Positions 31,538 through 40,126 are shown, numbered from the stretch's first letter. The stretch is 50,890 nt of DNA from a virus (IMGVR_UViG_3300037584_001746:1-50890), one strand, 5' to 3'. The notes: generated from the sequence alone by a model not told the origin. Program-made: numbers and translations.

Positions 31538-32411
31538 TCCGCAATTTCCCTTATACATCCCATCAAAGGGAAGGGCAGATAGCAGATTAACTGCAAAGGC
31601 ACTAGATTCAATGCAGGTGCCATATCGCCTTGTGATAGAAGAACAAGAATACAAAGACTATTTAGAGCATGTAGATAAAGATAAGCTACTTATTTTAGAT
31701 AAAAAATTTCAAGATGAATACGATACCTGTGATGACCTTGGCGCAACTCGTAGCAAGGGACCAGGAGCCGCGCGAAACTTTATTTGGGAACATGCGATTT
31801 CTGAGGGGCACGCTTGGCATTGGGTGATGGACGACAACATCAAGTCGTTTCGCAGATGGAGAGATAACAAGCGCATCAAGTGCTATGATGGAACGCCATT
31901 CAAGGCTATGGAAGATTTTGTGCTTCGCTACAAGAATGTTGCTATGGCGGGTCCGAATTATATGTTCTTTGTTGTAGACAAGTGGGCAAAAGATTACGGA
32001 CCATTCACAGTCAACACCAGAATTTACTCATGCAATCTAATCCGTAATGATGTTCCTTTCAGATGGAGGGGCAGATATAACGAAGATACAGACCTATCGC
32101 TTCAGATGCTAAAGGCTAAATGGTGTACAATACAGTTCAATGCCTTTCTGCAAGAAAAAGCAAATACCCAAACTGTTAAGGGCGGTAATACACAAGAATT
32201 TTACGCCAAAGAGGGAACCGCGCCAAAATCTGCAATGCAAATGAGGCTTCACCCAGATGTAAGTAAAATGGTATGGCGATATGGTAGACCTCATCATCAT
32301 GTGAACTACAATAAATTCAAAAAAGAAAATCGGCTAATACTGAAAGATGATTACGTTGTAAAACAGGGAGTTAATGAATACGGAATGAAATTAAAAACCA
32401 TAAGGTCGTAA
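31530..32411 (+). CDS. TAGT-type glycosyltransferase, predicted DNA base glycosylation
   Basis: 293 residues, GTG start at 31530 with AAGGGA upstream. The N-terminus LYIPSKGRADSRLTAKAL, then VPYRLVIEEQEYKDYLE and the GAARNFIWEHA ... HWVMDDN segment fits the TET-associated glycosyltransferase (TAGT) family, with a D-D-N in place of the GT-A D-x-D motif. Further conserved segments are a NEDTDLSLQML helix and a C-terminal WRYGRPHHHVNYNKF. The family is predicted to add sugar to modified bases in phage DNA. No TET/JBP oxygenase gene is seen near it; the oxygenase at 17030 is of another type and far away. Confidence 0.75.
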   Translation: MNNPQFPLYIPSKGRADSRLTAKALDSMQVPYRLVIEEQEYKDYLEHVDKDKLLILDKKFQDEYDTCDDLGATRSKGPGAARNFIWEHAISEGHAWHWVMDDNIKSFRRWRDNKRIKCYDGTPFKAMEDFVLRYKNVAMAGPNYMFFVVDKWAKDYGPFTVNTRIYSCNLIRNDVPFRWRGRYNEDTDLSLQMLKAKWCTIQFNAFLQEKANTQTVKGGNTQEFYAKEGTAPKSAMQMRLHPDVSKMVWRYGRPHHHVNYNKFKKENRLILKDDYVVKQGVNEYGMKLKTIRS

Positions 32412-32445
32412 ATAATTTCCGTGGTATATTAAAAAGGGCAAAAAA

Positions 32446-32874
32446 ATGGCTAATAAAGTTGGTAGACCTAAGAAAAAAACAAATCAAGTTAAGGAAAAAA
32501 ACCCTGTTGGTCGACCCAAAATCGAAATCAACCTTGATGAGCTTGAAAGATTGAGTGCGTTGAATTGCACGATGCCAGAATTGGCGGCTTATTTTAGAGT
32601 GCCGTTAAGAACCCTTGAAGATAAATATACAAACGACCCAGAGATCAGGGCTACAATAAATCGTGGCAGAGAGGTCGGTAAGTTATCTGTAAGACGTAAA
32701 CAAATGCAGATTATGAACGATATGAATAGTACAGCCATGGCAATCTGGTTAGGCAAACAGCTACTTGGTCAAAGGGATAAGCATGATGTGATTACTGAAG
32801 ACAGGGGAGAAACAGCCTTAAATGAAGCCTTTTCTGTTGTTGCAGATTTGGTGAGGAGTAAAAAAAGTGACTGA
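32446..32874 (+). CDS. terS: Terminase small subunit
   Basis: 142 residues. It sits directly before TerL. A helix-turn-helix lies at residues 30-60 (LERLSALNCTMPELAAYF, then RVPLRTLEDKY), and QIMNDMNSTAMAIWLGKQLLGQRD is a pattern typical of small terminase subunits. The N-terminus carries two Gly-Arg-Pro AT-hook-like elements (VGRPKKK and VGRPKIE), which would help DNA binding. It recognises the packaging site. The gene symbol is by function only. Confidence 0.75.
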   Translation: MANKVGRPKKKTNQVKEKNPVGRPKIEINLDELERLSALNCTMPELAAYFRVPLRTLEDKYTNDPEIRATINRGREVGKLSVRRKQMQIMNDMNSTAMAIWLGKQLLGQRDKHDVITEDRGETALNEAFSVVADLVRSKKSD

Positions 32875-33148
32875 CCAAAATATGTTTGATTGGACATTAA
32901 GTTATCTCTCAAGCGTGGCGGGAGAATTTACCGCGTTATCAGATTCGGCTAATATATTTAGCTGGCAAGGTAGGGGAGAAAATTATTGGCTGAATCTAAT
33001 CAAAGACGATGATGGAGACCCTCATGTTATGATTTATGCTTGTGCTGACCCCAGTAATTTACTTTTCTCAGTTATCGGATATTGTGTCTATCACGATATA
33101 AATTTTGAAATTGATGATAGTTTGCCTAAAGCAAAGTACCAAGCATGA
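32867..33148 (+). CDS. Small unknown protein inside the packaging operon
   Basis: 93 residues, GTG start with GAGGAG upstream, overlapping TerS by 8 bases and TerL by 4. Aromatic and acidic composition (WTLSYLSSVAGEF, then DDDGDPHVMIYACA). No recognised family. The overlaps imply co-translation with the terminase subunits. Confidence 0.55.
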   Translation: MTDQNMFDWTLSYLSSVAGEFTALSDSANIFSWQGRGENYWLNLIKDDDGDPHVMIYACADPSNLLFSVIGYCVYHDINFEIDDSLPKAKYQA

Positions 33149-34455
33149 ATTTTCAAGTTGCAAAACAAGATAAACTGCAATATTTGCAAAAATTATCTAG
33201 TTCATTCGTTGATGAAGAAAGCCATGCCTTTAACAGCTTTGTAAAATGGGCAAAGTCAGCTCGACAAAAACAAATAGCACCTGATGGTAATTGGTCAATT
33301 TGGCTGATATTGGCTGGTCGCGGATGGGGTAAAACCAGAACAGGGGCAGAAGATATTTGTGCATTTGCGATGGCAAATTCAAACGTCAGGTGTGGTGTTG
33401 TTGCTCCAACAAGGGGAGATTTAAGGCGGGTCTGTTTTGAGGGACCGTCTGGATTATTAACTTGCATACCAAAAGAGTGTTTATGGCAAGGCGATGGGAA
33501 TGCGTACAATCGCTCTGCAATGGAAATAAGGTTATGGAATGGCTCTATCATTCAGGGCTATGCCGCAATAGAACCAGACCGCCTACGTGGTCCACAGTTT
33601 CATCGTATATGGGCAGATGAATTGGCGGCTTGGAGATATCCAGAGGCTTATGATCAAATGATGTTTGGTTTACGCCTTGGGGAAAAGCCGCAACTCATAA
33701 TTACCACAACACCAAGACCCACTAAAATAATAAGCAACCTTGTCAGTCGAAAACACAAAGATGTATACCTTACCAGTGGCAACACGTTTGAAAACCATGA
33801 GAATTTAGCGCAGTCTGCATTAGACCAGTTAAAAGAAAGATACGATGGAACTAGATTGGGCAGACAAGAGCTTTATGCAGAATTGCTTGAAGATATTGAA
33901 GGCGCATTATGGTCGTATAGGCGTTTAGATGAAACAAGAATAACAAAAGACGAAATGCCAGACTTAAATAGAATTGTTGTGGCTATTGATCCAGCCGTTA
34001 CAAACAATGAAGATTCAGACGAGACTGGTATAATTGTTGCTGGAAAGGCAAACAATCAAAGGTACTATGTAATCGACGATGTTTCTGGTAGGATGACTCC
34101 TGATGGCTGGGGTCGTACGGCTATAGAGATGTTTTATAAGTATCAAGCCGATAGGATTGTGGCAGAGGTTAATAATGGTGGCGATTTAGTAGAAAGGCTG
34201 TTAAGAAATATTGATCAGAACGTGCCTTATACCCCTGTTAGAGCGTCAAGAGGTAAGTTGGTGAGGGCAGAGCCAATAGCGGCTTTATATGAACAGAGCA
34301 GGGTTTCTCATGTTGGCGCGTTCAAGCAATTAGAAGAACAATTATGTTCGTTTTCGGCTGGGAGTAGTAAATCACCCGATAGACTTGATGCCTTAGTCTG
34401 GGCGTTGACAGAACTGAGCCAATCCAGTGGGACGGCTACTTGGAGAATTTCATAA
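33145..34455 (+). CDS. terL: Terminase large subunit
   Basis: 436 residues, ATGA overlap. The ATPase domain has a Walker A GRGWGKT at 58-64 and a Walker B IWADEL with Asp158-Glu159. The RNase H-like nuclease domain starts with VVAIDPA near residue 280 and continues with a VAEVNNGGD strand and a RLDALVWA end. The length and motifs resemble the terminase of GTAs and lambdoid-type siphophages. It pumps DNA into the head. Confidence 0.95.
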   Translation: MNFQVAKQDKLQYLQKLSSSFVDEESHAFNSFVKWAKSARQKQIAPDGNWSIWLILAGRGWGKTRTGAEDICAFAMANSNVRCGVVAPTRGDLRRVCFEGPSGLLTCIPKECLWQGDGNAYNRSAMEIRLWNGSIIQGYAAIEPDRLRGPQFHRIWADELAAWRYPEAYDQMMFGLRLGEKPQLIITTTPRPTKIISNLVSRKHKDVYLTSGNTFENHENLAQSALDQLKERYDGTRLGRQELYAELLEDIEGALWSYRRLDETRITKDEMPDLNRIVVAIDPAVTNNEDSDETGIIVAGKANNQRYYVIDDVSGRMTPDGWGRTAIEMFYKYQADRIVAEVNNGGDLVERLLRNIDQNVPYTPVRASRGKLVRAEPIAALYEQSRVSHVGAFKQLEEQLCSFSAGSSKSPDRLDALVWALTELSQSSGTATWRIS

Positions 34456-36848
34456 TGGCTGGCATCAAAGATTTTTTCAAATTTTTACAACGTGACACAA
34501 TAGAGATAAAAGAAGCTCCACAAGTTGTATTAAGCGTGAATAACGCTCACCATTATCGCAAAGATAATTATGAGGCTTACGCAGACGAAGGCTATAGGCA
34601 AAATGCTGTAGTGTATCGTTGCATTAACGAGATAGCCAATGGCGCGGCTTGCATCCCATTCAAGTTATTTCAGGGTGACGATGAATTAGATCAGCACCCA
34701 TTGCTGGCATTGTTGAAAAGGCCAAACCCATCACAAGCGGGTGTTGAGTATTTCCAAGCTGTATATTCGTATTTGTTGTTATCTGGAAATAATTACGCCA
34801 TTCGATCTGATGTAGGCGGTGAGGTGCGAGAACTTTATCTTTTGCGTCCAGATCGTGTGAGAGTGAAGCCATCCAAAACCTCAACCCCAGAAGCCTATGA
34901 GTATGTTCTTGGCGGCAAGGTGGTCAAAACATATGATGCAGACCCAATCACAGGGGAATCTGAAGTTAAGCATATGAAGCTGTATAATCCGTTAGATGAT
35001 TATTATGGGTTATCGCCTCTTATGGCGGCGGCAGTAGATATTGATAATCATAACGCCATCAATAAGCATAATATCAGCTTATTAAACAATGGCGCAAGAC
35101 CAAGCGGTGCTATCGTATTCAAGCCACAAAGTGACAGGGGCTTACCAATACAGTTATCGGATGGGCAACGCCAACAATTAAGGGATGATTTGAATGTCAA
35201 ATATACTGGCGCGGCTAATGCGGGAAAGCCGTTATTACTGGAAGGTGATTTTGATTGGCGTGAAATGGGTCTTACACCTAAAGACATGGATTTTCTGCAA
35301 CAGAGAAACATGGCGGCAAAGGATATCGCTCTTTGTTTTGGGGTGCCAAGTCAACTTATTGGCATACCAGACGCGCAGACGTATGCGAATGTCCAAGAAG
35401 CGCGGCTAGCTCTTTACGAGGAAACAATAATGCCGCTAGCCCGACGGGTGCAGTCTGATTTGAATGAATGGTTGGCTCCTGTATATGGTGAAGAAATACG
35501 AATAGAGTATGATTTTGAAGCAGTGCCAGCAATGGTTGAAAGAAGGCGGCGAATATACGAAAACGTCACTCAAGCAGTAAGAGAAGGGATTATTTCAAGG
35601 AATGAGGCAAGAGAGCGTTTAGGTCTTGAGCCAATACAGGGAGGTGATGATGTCTATATCGCGGCTAATCTTTTTCCTCTGGGAAGCACAGAAGCCGAAC
35701 CAACCCAAGGACAGGAGGCTGAACAGGATGCGGAAAAAGCTTACGGAATTATTGACGAAAGCAAAGCGAAAGTTGCAAAGGATGTATTTACAACTGAAAG
35801 TGAGGCTCAAGCTAGGGCTGAAGAAATAGGCTGTTTCGGTACTCACTTCCATGATACAGACAACGGCAAGGTGTATATGCCTTGCGCCAGTCATGCGGAC
35901 TACAGAAGGCTCACAGGCACAGATTTAACAACACCAAAGCAATCAAAAGAACGTGTAGCTCGTGATGTATTTACAACAGAAGACGAGGCCGCAGAAAGAG
36001 CTGAAGAAATTGGATGTTTTGGCACTCATTTTCACGATACCGATAACGGCAGGGTATTTATGCCATGTGCCAGCCATGCAGATTATAGACGTTTGGTTGG
36101 CGAAGATTTAGAAACTCCAAAGCAAGATGAGGAACTCGGTGATGATGCGAAGGCGGAATCAGATGTTGATACAACGCCAACTGACGCAATGGCGAAAGAG
36201 GCTGAACGCGGTCTTGCCATGCGCAAAGAGTTCAACCGAGGGGGAACAGAAGTCGGTGTCGCAAGAGCAGTCCAGCTTGTCTCCAAAGAAAGATTGTCGC
36301 CTAGAACGGTAAGGCGAATGCACAGTTTTTTTAGCCGCCATGAGGTAGATAAAAGAGCCGAAGGTTTCCGCCGAGGTGAAGAAGGTTATCCAAGCGCAGG
36401 GAAAATCGCTTGGCTGTTATGGGGTGGCGATGCTGGTCAAACATGGGCTAGGCGTACAGCCGCAAAGTTAGACAAAGAACGTGATGGTAAAAATGATATA
36501 TTAGAGGACATTCAGCCAATTGATAATCATTTTGAAGAAAAGGCTGTAAAAATAAGCGAATCTGTAAAAAAAGGGTTAGCAAAAAAAGTAAAAGAACATA
36601 ACGATAAGCATGGTGACAAAAAAGGTAAGCGCGTTACATTGCGTATGCTTTCTGCTGTATTCCGTAGAGGTGTTGGAGCATATAATACAAATCCATCATC
36701 TGTTAGACCAAGCGTCTCAAGTTCCGATCAATGGGCATATGCAAGGGTAAACGTATTTTTAGGGGCGGTGCGAACTGGTAGATTTAAGCGTGCCAAGTTT
36801 GATACTGACCTTTTACCGAAAGGTCACCCTCTCAGAACAGGCGATTGA
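34455..36848 (+). CDS. Portal protein fused to four C-terminal modules
   Basis: 797 residues from ATG 34455 (TAATG overlap with TerL; GGAG upstream). Residues 1-400 are an HK97-type portal (YRCINEIANGAACIPFKLFQ, LLKRPNPSQ, LLSGNNYAIR, MKLYNPLDDYYGLSPL, SQLIGIPDAQTYANV). Residues 441-497 and 498-558 are a tandem duplicated module with Cys-Phe-Gly-Thr-His-Phe-His and MPCASHADYRRL. Residues 575-673 are a module with GGTEVGVARA and GKIAWLLWGGDAG, and 694-797 another with KRVTLRMLSAVFRRGVGAYN. An ordinary HK97 portal has about 420 residues. The extra modules recur in other phage structural genes, but their role is unknown. Confidence 0.85.
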   Translation: MAGIKDFFKFLQRDTIEIKEAPQVVLSVNNAHHYRKDNYEAYADEGYRQNAVVYRCINEIANGAACIPFKLFQGDDELDQHPLLALLKRPNPSQAGVEYFQAVYSYLLLSGNNYAIRSDVGGEVRELYLLRPDRVRVKPSKTSTPEAYEYVLGGKVVKTYDADPITGESEVKHMKLYNPLDDYYGLSPLMAAAVDIDNHNAINKHNISLLNNGARPSGAIVFKPQSDRGLPIQLSDGQRQQLRDDLNVKYTGAANAGKPLLLEGDFDWREMGLTPKDMDFLQQRNMAAKDIALCFGVPSQLIGIPDAQTYANVQEARLALYEETIMPLARRVQSDLNEWLAPVYGEEIRIEYDFEAVPAMVERRRRIYENVTQAVREGIISRNEARERLGLEPIQGGDDVYIAANLFPLGSTEAEPTQGQEAEQDAEKAYGIIDESKAKVAKDVFTTESEAQARAEEIGCFGTHFHDTDNGKVYMPCASHADYRRLTGTDLTTPKQSKERVARDVFTTEDEAAERAEEIGCFGTHFHDTDNGRVFMPCASHADYRRLVGEDLETPKQDEELGDDAKAESDVDTTPTDAMAKEAERGLAMRKEFNRGGTEVGVARAVQLVSKERLSPRTVRRMHSFFSRHEVDKRAEGFRRGEEGYPSAGKIAWLLWGGDAGQTWARRTAAKLDKERDGKNDILEDIQPIDNHFEEKAVKISESVKKGLAKKVKEHNDKHGDKKGKRVTLRMLSAVFRRGVGAYNTNPSSVRPSVSSSDQWAYARVNVFLGAVRTGRFKRAKFDTDLLPKGHPLRTGD
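35773..36126 (+). repeat. Tandem duplicated domain inside the portal gene
   Basis: Two copies of about 57 codons each, near 35773-35940 and 35947-36126, with nearly the same protein (VFTTE, RAEEIGCFGTHFHDTDNG, then MPCASHADYRRL). The DNA of the copies differs mainly at third codon positions. Conserved Cys and His residues suggest metal binding or a disulfide. Confidence 0.85.
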
Positions 36849-38458
36849 TGACAAAATCGCAAAAATCACCCTCGTATACTGATGTGCCAGCACCCTTTAA
36901 AAGCGGTCAGGTAAAATCATACCCAAGCATTCAGAACAAAACCACACGAAGAAAGGTTAGTGCCAGAAAAGAATTTATAGAGCAGAACAGATTGCGCTTG
37001 GGGTTTGAACGTAAACTGCGTATGCAGATTCAAAATGTATTTCGTGATGCTGGTAAAAATGCTGAAAAAGAATTTGTTGAATCAGGTAGATTGATTGCGA
37101 CAGATAGAGATTTAGAAAAAGATACCAAGGCAGTATTAGACAGTCATTATAGGGCTGTCATTGAAGCATTTGGTTTACGAATTTTGCGTGATCAAAAACA
37201 AGAAAGTCAGTTTGAAAATATTATTAGAAATTATATACGAGACTTTGGAGCGATCAGAGTAGTGCAAATTAGCAATACTACCATGAACCAAATTAACAGG
37301 GTTGTTCAGCAAGGTTTACAAGAAGGTCTAGGGGTTGCTCAAATAGGCAAAAATATACGTGAATCTACAGACAGTCCTTTTAGTCGTTACAGAGCAAATA
37401 CAATAGCAAGAACAGAGACACATTCTGCCGCCAGCTATGGAAACCATGCCATAAATGCAAGCCTCAATATCCCAAATCAAATGAAACGATGGGTGGCTGT
37501 GGCAGATGCAAGGGCAAGAGCAACTCATGTTGCCGCCAATGGCACAGAAATCCCTCTTGATGAAGATTTCATCGTGGGCGGTGTCCCCATGGGATATACT
37601 GGTGACCCAAGAGGTGGCGCAGCTAATGTTATAAACTGTCGCTGTGTAACTCTTTATGTAAGCCCAGAAGATGAGGTATTCGTAGATGACAAGCCGCCAA
37701 CACAAGAGGTGAGGGGCAAGCTAGATATTGCAAGCACGCTATCTGTATCCTCGCCAAAGATACGACAACAGTATAATGAAAAGCTAAATGATAATCTGTC
37801 TGGTTTAGCATTGGCGGCAGCAATTAAATTGCCAAAGCCAAACACCATCAAGAAATCAAAAAGAGGCTTTTATCAGAGAGAGACTATGCTTATTTCCTCT
37901 GATTTAGAATCTAATACCTTAGAGCATGAATATGGGCATCATGTCGATTTTATAGCATCAAAGAAAATGCGGTACTTGTCGCAACAAGATAAGGGCTTCC
38001 AAAGGGCATTTATTGACGATGCCAAATCTTTAGGCTTGGCAGTCGAGGGAACGGATTTTGATGATATGTTAGGCTTTAGATTAGGCGCAGACACTAAGCC
38101 AAAACTTGAAACGCTTAGAGAGCGATTTTTAGAGAAGGTGGAAAAAACAAAAATATATAAAAGAGGCAGAAGAAAAGGTATGTCATTCCAGTATCAAGCG
38201 TGGTCACCGCGATACGATGGTGCAAATTCTATATCAGATATAATTGATGCGATGACCAAGGGTAGTTTCTTCACTGATTTTAGCGCGTGGGGTCATGGTA
38301 GAAATTATTATAAAAGGTCAGGGTCGTTTTATTACGAAACATTTGCTAATCTGTTTGCTATACACGGAAATAAAAAAGCAATGAATGAAGCGCGAAAGCT
38401 ATTCCCCAATTTGGTAAGAGAATTTGAAAGAATGTTGAAAGAGATAGCAGATGGATGA
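36848..38458 (+). CDS. MuF-like head protein fused to a zinc metallopeptidase domain
   Basis: 536 residues from ATG 36848. The N-terminal half is helical. A Mu gpF/SPP1 gp7-like head domain is visible at about 180-260: RANTIARTETHSAAS, then WVAVADARARATHVAANG and NVINCRCV. The C-terminal half has LEHEYGHHVDF with a His360-Glu361-x-x-His364 zincin motif and, at Glu497, a FYYETFANLFAIHG helix as likely third ligand. MuF proteins are minor head proteins near the portal. Such fusions to effector domains are known in phages. The peptidase target is unknown. Confidence 0.8.
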   Translation: MTKSQKSPSYTDVPAPFKSGQVKSYPSIQNKTTRRKVSARKEFIEQNRLRLGFERKLRMQIQNVFRDAGKNAEKEFVESGRLIATDRDLEKDTKAVLDSHYRAVIEAFGLRILRDQKQESQFENIIRNYIRDFGAIRVVQISNTTMNQINRVVQQGLQEGLGVAQIGKNIRESTDSPFSRYRANTIARTETHSAASYGNHAINASLNIPNQMKRWVAVADARARATHVAANGTEIPLDEDFIVGGVPMGYTGDPRGGAANVINCRCVTLYVSPEDEVFVDDKPPTQEVRGKLDIASTLSVSSPKIRQQYNEKLNDNLSGLALAAAIKLPKPNTIKKSKRGFYQRETMLISSDLESNTLEHEYGHHVDFIASKKMRYLSQQDKGFQRAFIDDAKSLGLAVEGTDFDDMLGFRLGADTKPKLETLRERFLEKVEKTKIYKRGRRKGMSFQYQAWSPRYDGANSISDIIDAMTKGSFFTDFSAWGHGRNYYKRSGSFYYETFANLFAIHGNKKAMNEARKLFPNLVREFERMLKEIADG

Positions 38459-38654
38459 TGCTGAACTAATGAGACGAATGCAATTGGCTGTGTCAACAGA
38501 CGATTGGTTAAGTTTATACAAAGAGGTCTTCAAAGAAGAACCCCAACTCTCTGGTGAGAACTGGGGTGATTTTCCAATTGAAAAAGTGATTGATGCCTTG
38601 GCGTTCAAAAGGCCTATCAGAGAAAAGCCTATGCCAGATTCAAGGGTTGCATAA
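38451..38654 (+). CDS. Small unknown protein after the MuF gene
   Basis: 67 residues, overlapping the MuF stop by 8 bases. Acidic and helical at the start (DDAELMRRMQLAVST), then WLSLYKEVFKEEP. No family recognised. Its position fits a minor head or immunity-like partner of the MuF peptidase, which is a guess. Confidence 0.5.
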   Translation: MDDAELMRRMQLAVSTDDWLSLYKEVFKEEPQLSGENWGDFPIEKVIDALAFKRPIREKPMPDSRVA

Positions 38655-38655
38655 T

Positions 38656-38832
38656 CTAGCCAAATTCTGGGTGAGATGGCGGCTCTGCCAATACAAAGCC
38701 CATTTCTGTCATTTTTTGCCTAATAGATATATCAATATCACTCATTGACCTCGCCCCTTCTCTGATTGATTCTTGATATGCCTTGTCGTAGGCGGCTTTT
38801 ACGACATCTTTATTTTGTTCTGTAAAATACAT
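38656..38832 (-). CDS. Small unknown protein, end of the inverted cassette
   Basis: 58 residues; GGGAGG lies 5 bases before ATG, inside the end of the gene upstream. It starts MYFTEQNKDVVKAAYDKAYQE and is helical. It converges with the gene at 38451, one base apart. Unknown function. Confidence 0.55.
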   Translation of the reverse strand: MYFTEQNKDVVKAAYDKAYQESIREGARSMSDIDISIRQKMTEMGFVLAEPPSHPEFG

Positions 38833-39342
38833 TTAATCCTCCCTAAATGGTCTTTGTGTTGCACCAGCATGGTCTTTGTCAAATACCTTGCGTCCGTTAT
38901 TCCAGCCGAACGGTATACCCACACCTTCTTCTGTTTCTCTATTCACAGGAATCCATAGATGGTATTGGTTAGCCATATCGTGTTCACGAAATCTGGCTGG
39001 GTATATCATCAATGCCTCAAACTCACTGCCCACCAGAGCATCTTTTATGTCCATAAGGTCACGATAATCCATAATTGGCTGTTTATCTCTGCGTTTTATG
39101 GATAGATGAATAACCTTGATTGATGGGTCTGGGGTCAATGCGCCATTTTTCTCACTGTCCCAATCAATAGCCACCTGATAAATGTCATTAACTCTGATGT
39201 CATCATTCTTGGCGGCATAATAGGAATTTATGAGTTGTTTGCGGGTTGGTCTTGGTTTGACCTTCTGCATTGCCTTCATCATATCAGCAAGCCAATCTTT
39301 CATCGGTGGCATATTTGGCTGAACTTTGTTAAACGGCTTCAT
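38833..39342 (-). CDS. Conserved unknown phage protein (DUF7694-like)
   Basis: 169 residues, AGGTAAGAG upstream. The C-terminal half has IHLSIKRRDKQPIMDYRDLM, then VGSEFEALMIYPARFREHD and ANQYHLWIPV, a set I associate with a conserved marine-phage family of unknown function. The N-terminal half is basic. Central gene of the inverted cassette in the head region. Confidence 0.6.
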   Translation of the reverse strand: MKPFNKVQPNMPPMKDWLADMMKAMQKVKPRPTRKQLINSYYAAKNDDIRVNDIYQVAIDWDSEKNGALTPDPSIKVIHLSIKRRDKQPIMDYRDLMDIKDALVGSEFEALMIYPARFREHDMANQYHLWIPVNRETEEGVGIPFGWNNGRKVFDKDHAGATQRPFRED

Positions 39343-39520
39343 CTCTTACCTCTTTTCGTACCTGATAAGAACCGCCATCTACATGGCTGATGTCTCCAGA
39401 GCCGCGTGAGATAGAGAATGTGGTGTATTCTTTAACAAAGCCAAGATATTCGTAGCCGTGATTATCGGCAAAATATCTGGCGCATCTTTCATTACGAAAT
39501 CTAAGTATTTGTTCGGTCAT
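39329..39520 (-). CDS. Small unknown protein
   Basis: 63 residues, CCACGGAGGCGACC directly before ATG, the same leader as early genes elsewhere. It is basic and beta-rich, with RFRNERCARYFADNHGYEYLG. Overlaps the next gene by 14 bases. No family recognised. Confidence 0.5.
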   Translation of the reverse strand: MTEQILRFRNERCARYFADNHGYEYLGFVKEYTTFSISRGSGDISHVDGGSYQVRKEVRDEAV

Positions 39521-39535
39521 GGTCGCCTCCGTGGT

Positions 39536-39625
39536 CTAAAGAAAAAATAAAATTGGCAAAGAGCAGAACATAGCCATGCCCATAATGCCGATTAAGATTT
39601 TCAAGATGATTGTAAATGTCTGCAT
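39536..39625 (-). CDS. Very small membrane protein
   Basis: 29 residues, perfect GGAGGT 6 bases before ATG. Nearly all hydrophobic (FTIILKILIGIMGMAMFCSL), one transmembrane helix. The strong ribosome binding site and the position between two early-type genes support it, but its size makes it uncertain. Confidence 0.45.
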   Translation of the reverse strand: MQTFTIILKILIGIMGMAMFCSLPILFFL

Positions 39626-39653
39626 TTTTACCTCCGCAGGGTGGGCGGGGCTG

Positions 39654-39983
39654 TTAAGCCGCCGCCTTTCTGATCTCGTTGAATGTATCAAAGCTGATTG
39701 CAATAGAAATCATGGGCAAAAAGCCTTTGCGCGGGTCTGTCATTGTGTCGTATTGGTCAGTGATCAAAGAACCTTTTTTAATCAGGCTTGAGATGACACC
39801 TCTGAAAATTTTAGGGTCAAGATCATTTTTTGAAAATATTGTACCGCATTGACCAGAGCCATCGGTTGTCAATTCGTATGTATCAATGTGTGGTGAGTTA
39901 TCATCATCTTCAGTATCCCATTGTGAGCCATGATTGTCGGCTAGGATGTTCAGAATTTTCATTTCGTTTTCTGTGTAAGTCAT
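39654..39983 (-). CDS. Unknown protein, first gene of the inverted cassette
   Basis: 109 residues, ACGGAGAGACC before ATG. A winged-helix-like pattern is possible (NEMKILNILADNHGSQWD, then FRGVISSLIKKGSLI). Acidic in the middle. First gene after the leftward promoter at 40022-40051. It may be a regulator, but this is not certain. Confidence 0.5.
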   Translation of the reverse strand: MTYTENEMKILNILADNHGSQWDTEDDDNSPHIDTYELTTDGSGQCGTIFSKNDLDPKIFRGVISSLIKKGSLITDQYDTMTDPRKGFLPMISIAISFDTFNEIRKAAA

Positions 39984-40021
39984 TGGTCTCTCCGTGGTTT
40001 AATTAATCATTCAATATAATC

Positions 40022-40051
40022 ATCCTACCATAATGTTTTCATATGTCAACA
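40022..40051 (-). promoter_or_regulatory. Leftward early promoter with palindromic operator, copy 4
   Basis: On the minus strand, TTGACA (plus 40044-40049), 16 bases, then TAGGAT (plus 40022-40027). The operator TGTT-N2-CATATG-N2-AACA lies at 40034-40051, with the surroundings nearly identical to copy 3. It drives the inverted cassette 39983-38656. An A/T-rich stretch upstream may be an UP element. Confidence 0.75.
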
Positions 40052-40097
40052 ATAAAATGTAAAATAATTGCAATAAATGTTAAAAGTCTGTAACTGT

Positions 40098-40126
40098 TGT
40101 CTATTGTCTTACTTGAGTGTATGATG
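40098..40126 (+). promoter_or_regulatory. Candidate rightward promoter of the capsid operon
   Basis: TTGTCT (40098-40103), 17 bases, TATGAT (40121-40126), 20 bases before the protease start. Divergent from the operator-promoter at 40022-40051. Consensus match only. Confidence 0.45.

Noticed and set aside
32412-32445. TTCCGTGG before the small terminase as another early leader copy
   Set aside because: It lies in minus orientation with no ATG or frame behind it, and only eight bases match, so chance is likely.
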